Source of the DNA: Salinicola lusitanus
GTDB taxonomy: Bacteria > Pseudomonadota > Gammaproteobacteria > Pseudomonadales > Halomonadaceae
DNA: 64,000 nucleotides
Direction: 5' to 3'
NCBI RefSeq assembly: GCF_003206045.1
Contig: NZ_PZJM01000004.1
Coordinates: forward strand, 684,785 to 748,784
The notes below the pieces were generated by a model. The model had not been told where the DNA came from and did not search any database. It worked only from the letters and a program-made list of their open reading frames with translations. Each line of letters begins with the position of its first letter. Position 1 is the stretch's first letter. Made by a program: the position numbers and the translations under genes. This document shows positions 9,754-19,793 of the stretch, in pieces.

Positions 9754-10896
9754 TCAGTGTGTCAACAGCCGCCGGTGCGTATGAATCGACATGAGAATAC
9801 CGAACCCGGCCATCAAGGTCACGCTGGAGGTCCCGCCGTAGCTGACCAGCGGCAGCGGCACCCCGACCACCGGCAGGATGCCGCTGACCATGCCGATATT
9901 GACGAACACATAGATGAAAAACGTCAGCACGATGCTGCCGGCCAGCAAGCGTCCATAGGTATCCTGAGCATTGTTGGCCATCACCAGGCCTCGCGAGACC
10001 AGCAGAAGGTAGAGGATCAGGATGGTGCACATGCCGATCAGCCCGAACTCCTCCCCGAGGACGGCGACGATGAAATCGGTATGGCGTTCGGGCAGAAACT
10101 CGAGTTGAGACTGCGTCCCCAGCCCCCAGCCTTTGCCTTCCAGCCCCCCGCTGCCGATCGCCGTCTTGGACTGGATGATGTTCCAGCCGGCGCCCAGTGG
10201 ATCGCTCTCCGGGTTGAGAAAGGTCAACACCCGCTGCCGCTGATAGTCATGCATGTTGATCCATAGCAGCGGCATCGCGCCCCCGGCCATGACCACCAGC
10301 GTCAGGATGAACTTCCAGGAAAGCCCCGCCAGCAGGATCACGAACACGGCGGCGCAGGTGACCAGCAACGAGGTCCCCAGATCGGGCTGGCGCGCGATCA
10401 GCAGCACCGGGACACCGACGATCACCCCGCAGACCAGAAGATCGCGCCATGTCGGCGGCAGAGGTCGCCGATGGAGGTAGGCGGCGAGCATCATCGGCAT
10501 GGCGATCTTCATCAATTCCGAGGGCTGGAAGCGCAGGGGGCCGACCTCCAGCCAGCGCTGAGCCCCCATGCCGATATCCCCCATGATCTCGACGGCGACG
10601 AGCATCAGCAGCCCCGCGCCATAGGCGACCGGCGTCCACCGAAACAGCGTGACGGGCGAGAACTGGGCGATGGCGATCGCCCCGAGCAGCGCGACTCCCA
10701 TGCGCGAAGCCTGGGCCATCGTCGTCGAAAGCGACATGCCGCTGGCGCTGTAGAGCACTACCAGACCAAAGGAGATCAGCAGTATCAGAATCGACAGCAG
10801 CCAGGGATCGAGATGAATGCGCAACCATATCGAGCGCTTGCGCCCGACTCGGGCGCGTTGCGTTCGCGGTGCCACGCGCTGGAAATCAATCGCCAT
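9754..10896 (-). CDS. rodA: Rod-shape SEDS peptidoglycan glycosyltransferase RodA
   Basis: 380 residues with about ten membrane helices. SEDS hallmarks are present: WNIIQSKTAIGSGGLEGKGW, the FLPERHTDFI loop with the catalytic Asp, and GVPLPLVSYGGTS near the C-terminus. It polymerises lipid II into glycan during elongation together with PBP2, whose gene precedes it and overlaps it by 11 bp. The basic N-terminus (PRTQRARVGRKRSIW) is cytoplasmic. Confidence 0.96.
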   Translation of the reverse strand: MAIDFQRVAPRTQRARVGRKRSIWLRIHLDPWLLSILILLISFGLVVLYSASGMSLSTTMAQASRMGVALLGAIAIAQFSPVTLFRWTPVAYGAGLLMLVAVEIMGDIGMGAQRWLEVGPLRFQPSELMKIAMPMMLAAYLHRRPLPPTWRDLLVCGVIVGVPVLLIARQPDLGTSLLVTCAAVFVILLAGLSWKFILTLVVMAGGAMPLLWINMHDYQRQRVLTFLNPESDPLGAGWNIIQSKTAIGSGGLEGKGWGLGTQSQLEFLPERHTDFIVAVLGEEFGLIGMCTILILYLLLVSRGLVMANNAQDTYGRLLAGSIVLTFFIYVFVNIGMVSGILPVVGVPLPLVSYGGTSSVTLMAGFGILMSIHTHRRLLTH

Positions 10897-12781
10897 CGAT
10901 ACTCTCGACTTCTTCGTTGACCGTGGTGTCGGGCCAGTCCTTCAACTTTCCATCCGGCAACAGCCAGGCGTCGGTCAATTCACGGCCCAGGCCGGAGACA
11001 CCGCCACCGGCGTTCTCGACGATGACGGCGATCGCGATCTGCGGGTCCTCCACCGGCGCAAAGCCGATGAACAGCGCGTGATCGCGGAGTCGCTCCGTCA
11101 ATTCATCGGCGTCGTACTTCTGATTCTGCCCCAACGAGAATACCTGAGCGGTGCCGGTCTTGGCCGCCATCTGGTACTTCAGGCCGGCTCCCGCCTTGCG
11201 AGCCGTGCCCTCGGACCCCTGGAGCACCGCCTCCATGCCCTTGTAGACGTCCTGCCACCAGCGGGCCTGGTCGACCTGGACGTCCGGCTTGGTGCCGGCG
11301 AAAGGCGGCTGGATGGCCTGGTCGCCGATCTCCTTGGCCAGATGCGGCCGAACCCAATGGCCATGGTTGGCCAGCGTCGCAGTGGCCGCGGCCAGTTGAA
11401 GCGGCGTGGCCATGAAATACCCCTGGCCGATGCCCGCGGAGAGCGTCTCGCCGGGATACCAGACCTGGTTGTATTTCTCGCGTTTCCATTCGCGGGATGG
11501 CATCAGCCCTGGTGATGCGCCCTGCACATCCAGCGATGTTATCTCGCCGAAGCCGAACTGATGCATGAACGCGGAGAGCCGATCGATGCCCAGCCGGTAA
11601 GCCATGGTGTAGAAGTAGGTGTTGTTGGAGACCTCCAGCGCCCGCTCGAGATCGACACGCCCATGGCCCCAGCGCAGCCAGTTATGATAGCGCCGCGTAT
11701 CGTTGGGCAACTGGAAATAGCCCGGGTCGTAAATGACGTCATTGGGCTTGACCACTCCGTCCTGCAACGCCGCCAGGGCCTCGAAAGGCTTAACCGTGGA
11801 GCCGGGGGGATACTGGCCCCGAACCGCCCGGTTATACAGGGGCAGATCGAGATTCTGCTGCAGCGCCCGGTAGTCATCGTAGGAGATGCCGGTCACGAAC
11901 TTGTTGATATCGAAACCCGGCGCGGAAACCATCGCCAGGATGTCGCCGGTCTTGGGCTGAATCGCAACGATCGCGCCACGTCGACCATCCAGCAGGTCGT
12001 ACGCCATGTGCTGAAGACGGCTGTCGATGGTCAGCGTAATGTCCTTCCCGGGCACCGGCGGATCCCGATCCAGCTCCCGCAGAACTCTTCCCCTGGCGTT
12101 GGTCTCGACCTTGCGAAGACCCGCCTTGCCGTGGAGCTGATCCTCGTAGGTGTACTCGACGCCGGTCTTGCCGATGAAGTGGGTGCCGGCGTAATTTCCC
12201 GAGTCCAGTTCGGCCAGCTCCTCCTCGTTGATTCTTCCGACATAGCCCAGCACATGCGACATCACGATGGGATCGGGATAGTAGCGCATCAGCTGAGCCT
12301 CGACCTCGACGCCGGTGAGCAGGTATCGGTTCACCGCCAGGCGCGCGATCTGGTCCTCGGTGAGATCACTCATCAGGAGCGCCGGCTGGTAAGGCCGCTG
12401 ACGCTGCCGGGAGCGTTCGCGAAAGGTTGCCACCTCGTCCTCAGGCAGATCGAGAATATCGATCAGCCGCTGCAGCGTGGTATCGAGATCATCGACACGT
12501 TCGCGCACGATGGTGAGGTTGTAGGTTGGCCGGTTTTCCGCCAGCAACTTACCGTTCCGGTCGTAGATCAGACCGCGTCGGGGAGGCAGCGGCTCGACCC
12601 GCATGCGGTTGTTGTCGGAGCGGGTGATGAAGACGTCGTGCTCGATGACCTGCAGGTAGAACAGGCGGGAAACCAGTGCCCCGGCCATCAGCACGATGAC
12701 CAGCGCGGCGACCAGCGAGCGGTTGCGGAAGACACGAACTTCCTGCTCGTGGTTCTTGACGTTCGCGCGGCGCTTACGCAT
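10886..12781 (-). CDS. mrdA: Penicillin-binding protein 2
   Basis: 631 residues, a class B PBP. One membrane anchor (about 22-42, SLVAALVIVLMAGALVSRLF), a pedestal domain beginning EPLPPRRGLIYDRNG, then the transpeptidase domain with SxxK (PPGSTVKPFE), SxN (VSNNTYFYT) and KTG (AAKTGTAQVF). It cross-links peptidoglycan during lateral wall growth with RodA. It is the target of mecillinam-type beta-lactams in the family. rlmH precedes it by 105 bp. Confidence 0.97.
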   Translation of the reverse strand: MRKRRANVKNHEQEVRVFRNRSLVAALVIVLMAGALVSRLFYLQVIEHDVFITRSDNNRMRVEPLPPRRGLIYDRNGKLLAENRPTYNLTIVRERVDDLDTTLQRLIDILDLPEDEVATFRERSRQRQRPYQPALLMSDLTEDQIARLAVNRYLLTGVEVEAQLMRYYPDPIVMSHVLGYVGRINEEELAELDSGNYAGTHFIGKTGVEYTYEDQLHGKAGLRKVETNARGRVLRELDRDPPVPGKDITLTIDSRLQHMAYDLLDGRRGAIVAIQPKTGDILAMVSAPGFDINKFVTGISYDDYRALQQNLDLPLYNRAVRGQYPPGSTVKPFEALAALQDGVVKPNDVIYDPGYFQLPNDTRRYHNWLRWGHGRVDLERALEVSNNTYFYTMAYRLGIDRLSAFMHQFGFGEITSLDVQGASPGLMPSREWKREKYNQVWYPGETLSAGIGQGYFMATPLQLAAATATLANHGHWVRPHLAKEIGDQAIQPPFAGTKPDVQVDQARWWQDVYKGMEAVLQGSEGTARKAGAGLKYQMAAKTGTAQVFSLGQNQKYDADELTERLRDHALFIGFAPVEDPQIAIAVIVENAGGGVSGLGRELTDAWLLPDGKLKDWPDTTVNEEVESIDGD

Positions 12782-12886
12782 GACGAGAGTGGCGGCTCAG
12801 AGCACGGTAAGCCCCGGCGCGGGCAAGGCGTCCAACGGCGTCGCTGTCGGCGGTATCGAATGGAAACAAGCGACTGACTCTCTGAC

Positions 12887-13354
12887 TCAACGGTGGTACG
12901 GGTGCCCTGTGAGCAATGTCCAGGCGCGATAGAGCTGCTCTGCCAGCACGACCCGCACCAGCGGATGCGGTAACGTCAATGCGGACAGTGACCAGGAGTG
13001 TCGAGCGCGGGTCACGACCCGGGGGTCGAGCCCATCCGGGCCGCCGACCACCAGCGCGATGTCCTGCCCTTCCAGGCGCCAGGCATCCAGCTGTCGGGAA
13101 AGCTGCTCCGTGGTCCAGGCCGCTCCTTTGACCTCGAGCGCCACGATACGTTCCTGATCTCTCAGCTTTTCCAGCATCCGATCGCCTTCGGTCTGGATCG
13201 CCCGCGTCACGTCGGCGTTCTTGCCACGGGAACCGGCCGGAATCTCGACGATCTCGAACGGCATCTCCCGCGGCATTCGCTTGCGGTACTCATCGACGCC
13301 GGCCTCGACCCAGGCCGGCATGCGCGAGCCGACCGCCAGCAGCCGGATTTTCAT
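12887..13354 (-). CDS. rlmH: 23S rRNA pseudouridine-1915 N3-methyltransferase RlmH
   Basis: 155 residues, the full length of this SPOUT methyltransferase. The start [16 protein letters not shown] and the trefoil-knot SAM site [12 protein letters not shown] and [20 protein letters not shown] are diagnostic. It acts on assembled 70S ribosomes at helix 69. It overlaps rsfS by 4 bp, the usual rsfS-rlmH pairing. Confidence 0.97.
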   Translation of the reverse strand: MKIRLLAVGSRMPAWVEAGVDEYRKRMPREMPFEIVEIPAGSRGKNADVTRAIQTEGDRMLEKLRDQERIVALEVKGAAWTTEQLSRQLDAWRLEGQDIALVVGGPDGLDPRVVTRARHSWSLSALTLPHPLVRVVLAEQLYRAWTLLTGHPYHR

Positions 13355-13728
13355 CCCCGGAGCTCTTGCCGGTCCGAATCACCGGTGGCTCGCCGGGAGT
13401 CGGCAGGCAGGTCGGCCCAGAGACGCTCGAGATCGTAGAGCTGGCGGGTCTCGGGCATCATCACATGGGCGATCACATCACCCAGGTCCACCAGCACCCA
13501 CTCTCCGCTCTGTTGTCCCTCCACGCCCAACGGGCGAAGGCCGGCCTCCTTGGCTTTCTCGATCACGTTGTCCGCCAGCGCGGAGACGTGCCGCGAGGAC
13601 GTGCCGCTGGCGACGACCATGACATCGGTGACGCTGGTCAATTCGGCCACGTCCAGCTCGACGACATCGCGCGCCTTCAGCTCCTCGAGCGCGTCCACCA
13701 CCAATGATTTAAGCGTATCTGTCTGCAT
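13351..13728 (-). CDS. rsfS: Ribosomal silencing factor RsfS
   Basis: 125 residues. Core motifs [39 protein letters not shown] and [11 protein letters not shown] identify the RsfS/Iojap family, which binds L14 on the 50S subunit and blocks subunit joining in starvation. It is coupled to rlmH by a 4-bp overlap. The C-terminal tail ([18 protein letters not shown]) is hydrophilic and longer than in E. coli. Confidence 0.95.
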   Translation of the reverse strand: MQTDTLKSLVVDALEELKARDVVELDVAELTSVTDVMVVASGTSSRHVSALADNVIEKAKEAGLRPLGVEGQQSGEWVLVDLGDVIAHVMMPETRQLYDLERLWADLPADSRRATGDSDRQELRG

Positions 13729-13842
13729 AGCTCCTCGTCATATAACCCCTTCCGGAGAAAGGAATCGCGACCCCCGGGATCCGGGAGTCGCGCATTTTAC
13801 GCGGATAGGCCATTAACGCCAGTCCCCACCTCTCGATATCGC

Positions 13843-14526
13843 TCACGAATGGCGATAGAGGGCATGGCTGGCGATATAGCGCTCCACCGCCTCGGGAATC
13901 AGATAGCGCACGCTGAGCCCCTGCTGCAGACGCCAGCGTACCTCGGTGGCGGCGATGGCCATGCGGCTCGGCAGCCGCAGCCGCAGCAGGTGCCCGCCGG
14001 GGGCGGCCATCATCGACTCCACCGTCGAGACCTCCCGCCCCTCGATCAGCGACGCCAATGCCGGTTCCAGCGGAGCTTCGTGGTCGGGCCGGTCGATCAC
14101 CACGATATGCGCCAGAGACAACAACCGATCCCGCTGGTGCCACTCCGGAAGCCCCAGAAACGCATCGTGACCCACCGCCATGACCAGCCGCGCCTGCTCG
14201 CCCCACTCCTCGCGCAGCGACACCAGCGTATCGATGGAGTAGGAGTGACCCGGACGCCGAACCTCCCGATCGTCGGCCACCAGTCCCGGCGTATCGCCGA
14301 TACCGGCTTTCAGCATCGCCAGGCGGTGCTCGGCGGAAATCCCCGGCGCCTTGCGATGCGGGGGGACATGAGCCGGGATCATGTGTACCGCGTCCAGCGC
14401 CAATGCCTCTCCCAGCTCGACGGCACTACGTAGATGCCCAATGTGAACCGGGTCGAACGTCCCGCCCAGCATCGCGATTCGCGGAATCGAGGGGCTCGGC
14501 ACGTCAGCTCCGCACATGGCCGTCAC
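13843..14526 (-). CDS. nadD: Nicotinate-nucleotide adenylyltransferase
   Basis: 227 residues. The nucleotidyltransferase motif [12 protein letters not shown] is at about residue 21, HSYSIDTL in the middle, and [10 protein letters not shown] near the C-terminus corresponds to the ISxTxIR signature. It adenylates nicotinate mononucleotide in NAD synthesis. The start at 14526 overlaps the proA stop by 23 bp; a second ATG nine bases in is also plausible. It shares the proA-nadD-rsfS-rlmH order with pseudomonads. Confidence 0.94.
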   Translation of the reverse strand: MTAMCGADVPSPSIPRIAMLGGTFDPVHIGHLRSAVELGEALALDAVHMIPAHVPPHRKAPGISAEHRLAMLKAGIGDTPGLVADDREVRRPGHSYSIDTLVSLREEWGEQARLVMAVGHDAFLGLPEWHQRDRLLSLAHIVVIDRPDHEAPLEPALASLIEGREVSTVESMMAAPGGHLLRLRLPSRMAIAATEVRWRLQQGLSVRYLIPEAVERYIASHALYRHS

Positions 14527-15787
14527 CGAAGACGACGTATTTTCGCGTGGTCAGGCCTTCGAGGCCGACAGGACCTCGGGCATGAAGCTTGTTGGTGGAG
14601 ATGCCGATCTCCGCTCCCAGCCCGTATTCGAAGCCGTCGGCGAAGCGCGTCGAGGCGTTGACGATCACCGAACTCGAGTCCACCTCGCCGAGGAACCGCC
14701 TCGCAAGCGTCAGGTTCTCGGTCACGATGGCATCGGTATGCTGGGATCCATGGGTGTTGATGTGATCGACGGCCTGATCGAAATCGTCCACCACCCGGAT
14801 GGAGACGATCGGTGCCAGATACTCCGTCGCCCAGTCCTCGGGGGTTGCCGCCAAGGCATCGTCGACCCACTCCCGGGTGCGTGGGCAACCACGCATTTCC
14901 ACGTTCTTGTCGCGATAGATGGCCGCCACCCGCGGCAGCACCTGACCCGCGATATCGGCGTGGACGAGCAGCGTCTCCATGGTATTGCAGGGGGAGTAGC
15001 GTTGGGTCTTGGCGTTGTCCGCGATCGCCACCGCCTTGTCCAGGTCGGCGCTGGCGTCGATATAGACGTGGCAGACGCCATCGAGGTGCTTGATGACCGG
15101 CACCGTCGCCTCGCCGGCAACACGAGCGATCAACGACTTGCCACCACGCGGCACGATGACGTCCACGAACTGGGGCATGGTGATCAGCTCTCCCACTGCC
15201 GCGCGATCCGTCGTCGCGACGACCTGCACGGCGGCGGCGGGCAAGCCGGCATCCGCCAGACCGTCGCTTATGCACTCGGCGATGGTGGCGTTGCTGGACG
15301 CCGCCTCGGAGCCGCCGCGGAGAATGCAGGCATTCCCCGACTTCAGGCACAGGCTCGCCGCCTCTACGGTCACATTGGGACGGGACTCGTAGATGATGCC
15401 GACCACGCCCAGCGGGACGCGCATCTGCCCGACCTGAATTCCGCTCGGTCGATAGCTCAGGCCATCTATCTGGCCCACCGGGTCGGCGAGCGCGGCAACC
15501 TGACGGACGCCGAGGATCATGGCGTCGATCCGGTCGGGGGTCAGTGCCAGACGATCGAGCAGCGCATCGCTCAAACCGTTCTCGCGACCACGGGCCAAGT
15601 CATCCCGGTTGGCCGCCGCCAACGCCGGCCTGGCGCCATCCAGGCGCGCCGCAATGGCCTCGAGCGCGGCGTTTTTCCGACCGCTGTCGACACGCCTCAA
15701 TGCGGCACTCGCAACGCGTGCCTGCCGCCCCAGTTCCTGCATATATTGGGCGATATCCTCGACCCGAGGGGTCGCAGTCTGCTGCAT
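14504..15787 (-). CDS. proA: Glutamate-5-semialdehyde dehydrogenase (gamma-glutamyl phosphate reductase)
   Basis: 427 residues. Second step of proline synthesis: NADPH reduction of gamma-glutamyl phosphate. The N-terminus [16 protein letters not shown] and the stretches [30 protein letters not shown] and [11 protein letters not shown] (catalytic Cys) are typical ProA. It is the first gene of the minus-strand run, with a 209-bp divergent spacer before the next gene; proline is also an osmolyte, which may matter in a halophile. Confidence 0.96.
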   Translation of the reverse strand: MQQTATPRVEDIAQYMQELGRQARVASAALRRVDSGRKNAALEAIAARLDGARPALAAANRDDLARGRENGLSDALLDRLALTPDRIDAMILGVRQVAALADPVGQIDGLSYRPSGIQVGQMRVPLGVVGIIYESRPNVTVEAASLCLKSGNACILRGGSEAASSNATIAECISDGLADAGLPAAAVQVVATTDRAAVGELITMPQFVDVIVPRGGKSLIARVAGEATVPVIKHLDGVCHVYIDASADLDKAVAIADNAKTQRYSPCNTMETLLVHADIAGQVLPRVAAIYRDKNVEMRGCPRTREWVDDALAATPEDWATEYLAPIVSIRVVDDFDQAVDHINTHGSQHTDAIVTENLTLARRFLGEVDSSSVIVNASTRFADGFEYGLGAEIGISTNKLHARGPVGLEGLTTRKYVVFGDGHVRS

Positions 15788-15996
15788 GGTGTACTATCTC
15801 TTGTCAGTGGTAGCCCGCAACGAACGACGCTCGACATCGCATCGAGAGCGTCTCGACCGGCCGCGAAGCTTGGCATCGAACGGGCGATAAGGCTTTGTCC
15901 TTGATCGCGATTGACGCTATACGACTGTTCTCGGCACGTGCGATAGTGAGGGACGAATCGAGCAAGCCATTCGCAATCGGTCCAATATAAGCCACC

Positions 15997-16824
15997 ATGC
16001 AAAGCAAGTACAAAAGCCTCGGCTCACGAATCCTACTGTCGCTTATGTTGCTGCTCGCGCTGCTCACGGGCTGGCTGGCGGAAGACGCCACAAGAGTGGC
16101 GGCCTGGGGCAGCGGCATCGCGTTTGCGGTATTGATGATCGGTCCCTCGCGTTTCTCTCGTTGGGTTCCCGCCGCCATCGTGGTGTCGAGCATCGCCATG
16201 CTTGCTACCCTCCAGGCCAGCAGCTACATCTGGCTGTGGATACTGCCGCTGTGTCTGCTGAGGATGCCGGGCAGGCCCGGCCTCGCATTCAGCGGGCTGA
16301 TCTATGGCTTGAGCCTCGTCTACATCGGCTGGACTCTGCCGCTACCCACCGCCATCGTTGCCGGCCTGTCGCTGGCCGTCGCCTGGCTGCTGTGCCTGGA
16401 GCGGCAGACGAGCCCCGCGGCGATATCGGCGCACGCGACATCGAGCTGGCTGCTCCCGGCGGCTCAGTTGGATGGCGACATCCAGCGGGAACTGAAGCGG
16501 GCCGAGCGCGAAGCGTTGCAGGCGGAAGTGGTGGTTTTCGGTTGTGCTCGCTCGACGGCGGCCGACATGGCGACCCTCTCCCGCCGCCTTCAGGACACAC
16601 TGGCGCTCTATGAACGCGCCTACCGGCTCAACGACTACGGCATCGCCGTCATCCTGGTGGCCCCGGACCCGGAATCGGCCCGCCAGCGACGTCAGCAGTT
16701 GCGATATGCGATCGCCCCGCACAAAGAGGTGTGGTCGACGCCCTTGACGGAGATCGGGGATCGCTTCGCGAGCTACCATGGCAAACGGTCCGCTGCAGTT
16801 CCGGAGGTGCAGCCTTGGCATTGA
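15997..16824 (+). CDS. Membrane protein with a degenerate GGDEF-like C-terminal domain
   Basis: 275 residues. Residues 1-135 hold about five or six hydrophobic helices. The cytosolic part (about 155-275) looks like a decayed GGDEF domain: ELKRAEREALQAEVVVFGCA resembles the start of a GGDEF fold, and YRLNDYGIAVILVAP sits where a diguanylate cyclase would have yRxGGDEFaiLlP. The catalytic GGDEF residues are gone, so cyclase activity is not expected. It is the first of three co-oriented genes; the next one has the same architecture. A role as a membrane scaffold or receptor is only inference. Confidence 0.6.
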   Translation: MQSKYKSLGSRILLSLMLLLALLTGWLAEDATRVAAWGSGIAFAVLMIGPSRFSRWVPAAIVVSSIAMLATLQASSYIWLWILPLCLLRMPGRPGLAFSGLIYGLSLVYIGWTLPLPTAIVAGLSLAVAWLLCLERQTSPAAISAHATSSWLLPAAQLDGDIQRELKRAEREALQAEVVVFGCARSTAADMATLSRRLQDTLALYERAYRLNDYGIAVILVAPDPESARQRRQQLRYAIAPHKEVWSTPLTEIGDRFASYHGKRSAAVPEVQPWH

Positions 16825-17735
16825 GCCGATACAAGTTGATCGCCCATCTTCTCACGCTGGCGTTACTGCTGGGTCTTGCCGTGTGGGAACATCTGATGCG
16901 TCACTACGATCTGATACTACCGCCCACCTTGATGGCCATCGCACTGCTGATCTCAGTGCCGCTGCAATACCTGGGCCGCCTGCGTCCGGCCATCGCCGAC
17001 CACATCCTGCTGGTCGGCGGCTTGATTCTGTGCGCCCTGGAAGCCCCGGGTAGCCATAACCCCATGTTGTGGCTGGGCCTGTCGATCACGCTCGGCTATC
17101 TGCTGCTGTCCCCCTTGCCGGCCCTGCTGTTGACGATGCTACTGGTACCACTATGGCTGTTGCTGCTCGGCGACGCGCACATGACGGCCGTCAACCTGAT
17201 GTTCGGCTGGTGGTTCTCTCTCGCGGCAGCGGCCCTGACTCTGCTGCCGGGCGGCACGCGCGCCCTGCGGTTCACGCTGAGGCCATGGCGAGACGATACG
17301 CAGCCCATCGGAGAGTTCATCTCCAGAAGTCTCGACATGGAGGTGGCCAGGGCGTCCGCGCTCAATCGACCGCTGAGCGTACTGGTGCTCTACATTCCGC
17401 AATTGGATCAGGCCGGCGACCAGTTCGGTGGCCACATGCGCGAGATACTGTCGGCGAGTTTCAGCGAAGTGATCTCCGACAACAGCCGCCAGAGCGATCT
17501 ACTTGGCGAACATCATGCCAACGTCTTCTGGCTCATATTACCCAACGCCGGCGAAGCGGGGGCCGTGGCAGCCGCCAAGCGGCTCTCGGATGCCGTGACG
17601 TCGGTCGCGCATCCTGAGATCGGATCCCTGGAAAGTTTCAGCCGCGTCTGCACGCTGCGTGCTCAGGAGAGCACCGAACGCTTTTCACAACGCCTGGAAA
17701 CCGCCGCCAACAAACTGCTGGAACCGCACGCTTGA
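16815..17735 (+). CDS. Second membrane protein with a degenerate GGDEF-like domain
   Basis: 306 residues from a TTG at 16815, chosen because GGAGGT at 16803-16808 lies 6 bases before it; the start overlaps the previous gene by 10 bp. About six membrane helices occupy residues 10-155. The C-terminal part (about 170-306) follows the GGDEF pattern: ASALNRPLSVLVLYIPQLDQ, then SDLLGEHHANVFWLILPNA where active cyclases have the GGDEF loop. The signature is replaced by HHANV, so it should be inactive. It looks like a diverged duplicate of the upstream gene. Its stop overlaps the TTG start of the DedA-PAP2 gene. Confidence 0.62.
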   Translation: MALSRYKLIAHLLTLALLLGLAVWEHLMRHYDLILPPTLMAIALLISVPLQYLGRLRPAIADHILLVGGLILCALEAPGSHNPMLWLGLSITLGYLLLSPLPALLLTMLLVPLWLLLLGDAHMTAVNLMFGWWFSLAAAALTLLPGGTRALRFTLRPWRDDTQPIGEFISRSLDMEVARASALNRPLSVLVLYIPQLDQAGDQFGGHMREILSASFSEVISDNSRQSDLLGEHHANVFWLILPNAGEAGAVAAAKRLSDAVTSVAHPEIGSLESFSRVCTLRAQESTERFSQRLETAANKLLEPHA

Positions 17736-19138
17736 ACTTTACTCACTGGCTATACTCTCTCGCTCCCCCACCGGAACTGCTGCTGGTCATCATCTTCGCG
17801 GTGGCCTTGATCGAATCACTGGCGGTCGTCGGTATCATCGTCCCTGGCGTGGTGCTGCTGGGTGCGGCCGCCTCGATCGCCGGCCATGACGACGTTCCGC
17901 TGTGGTCGGTGCTGATCGTCGGCATCCTGGGCGCATTCGCCGGCGACAACCTGAGCTTCTGGCTGGGCCGCACGCAGCGCGACCGCATACCGTACTGGTG
18001 GCCGCTGTCACGCCATCCCCAGTGGCTGGCACGAGGCCACGAGTTCTTTCAGCGCTACGGTATCCTGTCCGTCGTCGTTGGCCGCTTTCTCGGGCCGGTC
18101 CGCCCGTTCATTCCCATGGTCGCCGGCATGCTGGCGATGCCGACGAGACGTTTCACCCTCGTCAACCTGGTCTCCGCGATAGCATGGGCGCCGGTCTACC
18201 TGCTACCCGGCTACCTGCTCGGCCGCTCGTGGGAGGAGTTGATGCAACTGCCTCCCGGTGCCGAACGGTGGCTGCTGACGCTGTCCGTCTCGCTGCTGGT
18301 GCTGGCGCTGCTGTTCTCGTGGATTCGCTATCAGCTCAGCGGGGAGGGTCGTCTGCACGGCTGGCTGGAAAAGCGTATGGCGCGCAGTCCGCGACTCTCC
18401 AGAGGCTGGCGTGCGCTGTGCTCGCCGTCTCCAGCCAATGAGTTCCCGCTGGCCTCGTTGTCGCTACTCGCGACCAGCCTGATCGCCTTGATCGTCTGGA
18501 CCACCTGGGTCCTGATGCACAATGGCCCGCTGCCGATGGACCAGCAGATTCATGCACTGGCCGGCCTGCTGCAGCGCAACTGGCTCATCGGAACCAGCGA
18601 GGTCCTGGCCAAGGTGGGCGACGCATTGGGCATCGGGGTCCTGATGGCGCCCTGGCTCTTGTGGCTACTGCTGGCAAGGCGCTTCGCCGCGCTGCTGCAT
18701 ATCGCCGGCGCCCTGATTCTCGTCGCCACCGTCAACACGGTGTTCAAATCCCTGGCGGGGCGAGCCCGCCCGGACACACCGGATTACCTGACAGGATCGA
18801 TGTCCTACCCCAGCGCCCACACCTCGACGATCGTGGTCGTGGTGGGGCTGACGGCCGCTTTCGCGGCCCAGGTGATGCCGCAGCGCTATCGCGGGTATGC
18901 CTATTGGCTGGGTATCGTCGCATGCGTCCCCATGGCCCTGTCCCGGCTGGTGATTGGCGTTCACTGGGCCAGCGACTTGATCGGCGGCGCCCTGCTGGGG
19001 CTGATCATCTGTGCCTTGACGCGCATCAGCTATCAGCATTTTCAGCGGCCCGACCGCGACATGCCTCCCTGGCCCTGGCTCTGTGCGGCCTCGCTGACAC
19101 TGGAGATTCTCCGCGTCGTCCTCTTCGCCCCCGTCTGA
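17732..19138 (+). CDS. DedA-PAP2 fusion membrane protein
   Basis: 468 residues, TTG start overlapping the upstream stop by 4 bp (TTGA). Residues 1-200 are a DedA/VTT domain: PPELLLVIIFAVALIESLAV, then GRFLGPVRPFIPMVAGML, typical of polyprenyl-phosphate or lipid flippase-like proteins. Residues 240-468 form a PAP2 phosphatase: KSLAGRARPD (motif 1), YPSAHTS (motif 2, with PSAH for PSGH) and SRLVIGVHWASD (motif 3 with catalytic His). The likely role is recycling or dephosphorylation of lipid-linked phosphates such as undecaprenyl pyrophosphate together with transmembrane movement. Substrate is inferred. It converges on ubiX 16 bp away. Confidence 0.87.
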   Translation: MNFTHWLYSLAPPPELLLVIIFAVALIESLAVVGIIVPGVVLLGAAASIAGHDDVPLWSVLIVGILGAFAGDNLSFWLGRTQRDRIPYWWPLSRHPQWLARGHEFFQRYGILSVVVGRFLGPVRPFIPMVAGMLAMPTRRFTLVNLVSAIAWAPVYLLPGYLLGRSWEELMQLPPGAERWLLTLSVSLLVLALLFSWIRYQLSGEGRLHGWLEKRMARSPRLSRGWRALCSPSPANEFPLASLSLLATSLIALIVWTTWVLMHNGPLPMDQQIHALAGLLQRNWLIGTSEVLAKVGDALGIGVLMAPWLLWLLLARRFAALLHIAGALILVATVNTVFKSLAGRARPDTPDYLTGSMSYPSAHTSTIVVVVGLTAAFAAQVMPQRYRGYAYWLGIVACVPMALSRLVIGVHWASDLIGGALLGLIICALTRISYQHFQRPDRDMPPWPWLCAASLTLEILRVVLFAPV

Positions 19139-19154
19139 CGCCTTCCGTGCTTGC

Positions 19155-19793
19155 TCAATCGCCCCAGCGCGGCATCAGCGTCTGGGGCACACCCAACTGA
19201 TTGAGAATGCGTGCCACGACGAAATCGATCATCGCCTGGACGCTGTCCGGGCGATGATAGAAACCGGGAGCCGCCGGCAGTACCACGCCACCCATATGGG
19301 TCAGCTTCAGCATGTTGTCGAGGTGGACGGCCGATAGTGGCGTTTCTCTGGGAACCAGGATCAGCTTTCGCCGCTCCTTCAACGCCACATCGGCGGCACG
19401 TTCGATCAGATTGTTGCTGGCGCCACAGGCCACCGCGGACAGGGTGCCAGTCGAACAAGGGCAGACGACCAGTGCCTGCCAGTCTCCGGAACCGGAGGCC
19501 ACCGGCGCCATCCAGTCCTCGCGACCGAAGCAGCGCACCTGCCCCTCCCCGGCACCGAATCTCGCGGTCAGGTCCCGTGCCAGCCGGTCCGGCTGGGCCG
19601 GCAGTTCGATCTCGGTCTCGACGGCGATCACACGATGAGCGGCCTTGGAGACCATCACGTAGACCTCATGCTCGGCGGCGATGAGGCACTCGATCAGGCG
19701 TAGCCCATACTGGACGCCGGACGCACCGGTGATCGCGACAGCGATCGGTGCCCGATACGGCTTCACGGAAACCGTCTCATCGCGAACGGCCAT
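19155..19793 (-). CDS. ubiX: Flavin prenyltransferase UbiX
   Basis: 212 residues from the ATG at 19793, which overlaps the mpl stop by 17 bp; longer in-frame starts lie inside mpl and lack homology. Motifs AITGASGVQYGLRLIECL, CPCSTGTLSAVACGASNNLI, VPRETPLSAVHLDNML and PAAPGFYHRP are diagnostic. It prenylates FMN to make the cofactor of the UbiD decarboxylase in ubiquinone synthesis. mpl-ubiX is a common gammaproteobacterial pair. Confidence 0.95.
   Translation of the reverse strand: MAVRDETVSVKPYRAPIAVAITGASGVQYGLRLIECLIAAEHEVYVMVSKAAHRVIAVETEIELPAQPDRLARDLTARFGAGEGQVRCFGREDWMAPVASGSGDWQALVVCPCSTGTLSAVACGASNNLIERAADVALKERRKLILVPRETPLSAVHLDNMLKLTHMGGVVLPAAPGFYHRPDSVQAMIDFVVARILNQLGVPQTLMPRWGD

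Noticed and set aside
9719-10030. 104-residue N-terminal extension of MltB
   Set aside because: Lies inside rodA, removes the export signal from the N-terminus and has no homology.
11561-12877. 438-codon plus-strand open frame
   Set aside because: Mirror of mrdA with no motifs; mrdA itself carries all three PBP motifs.
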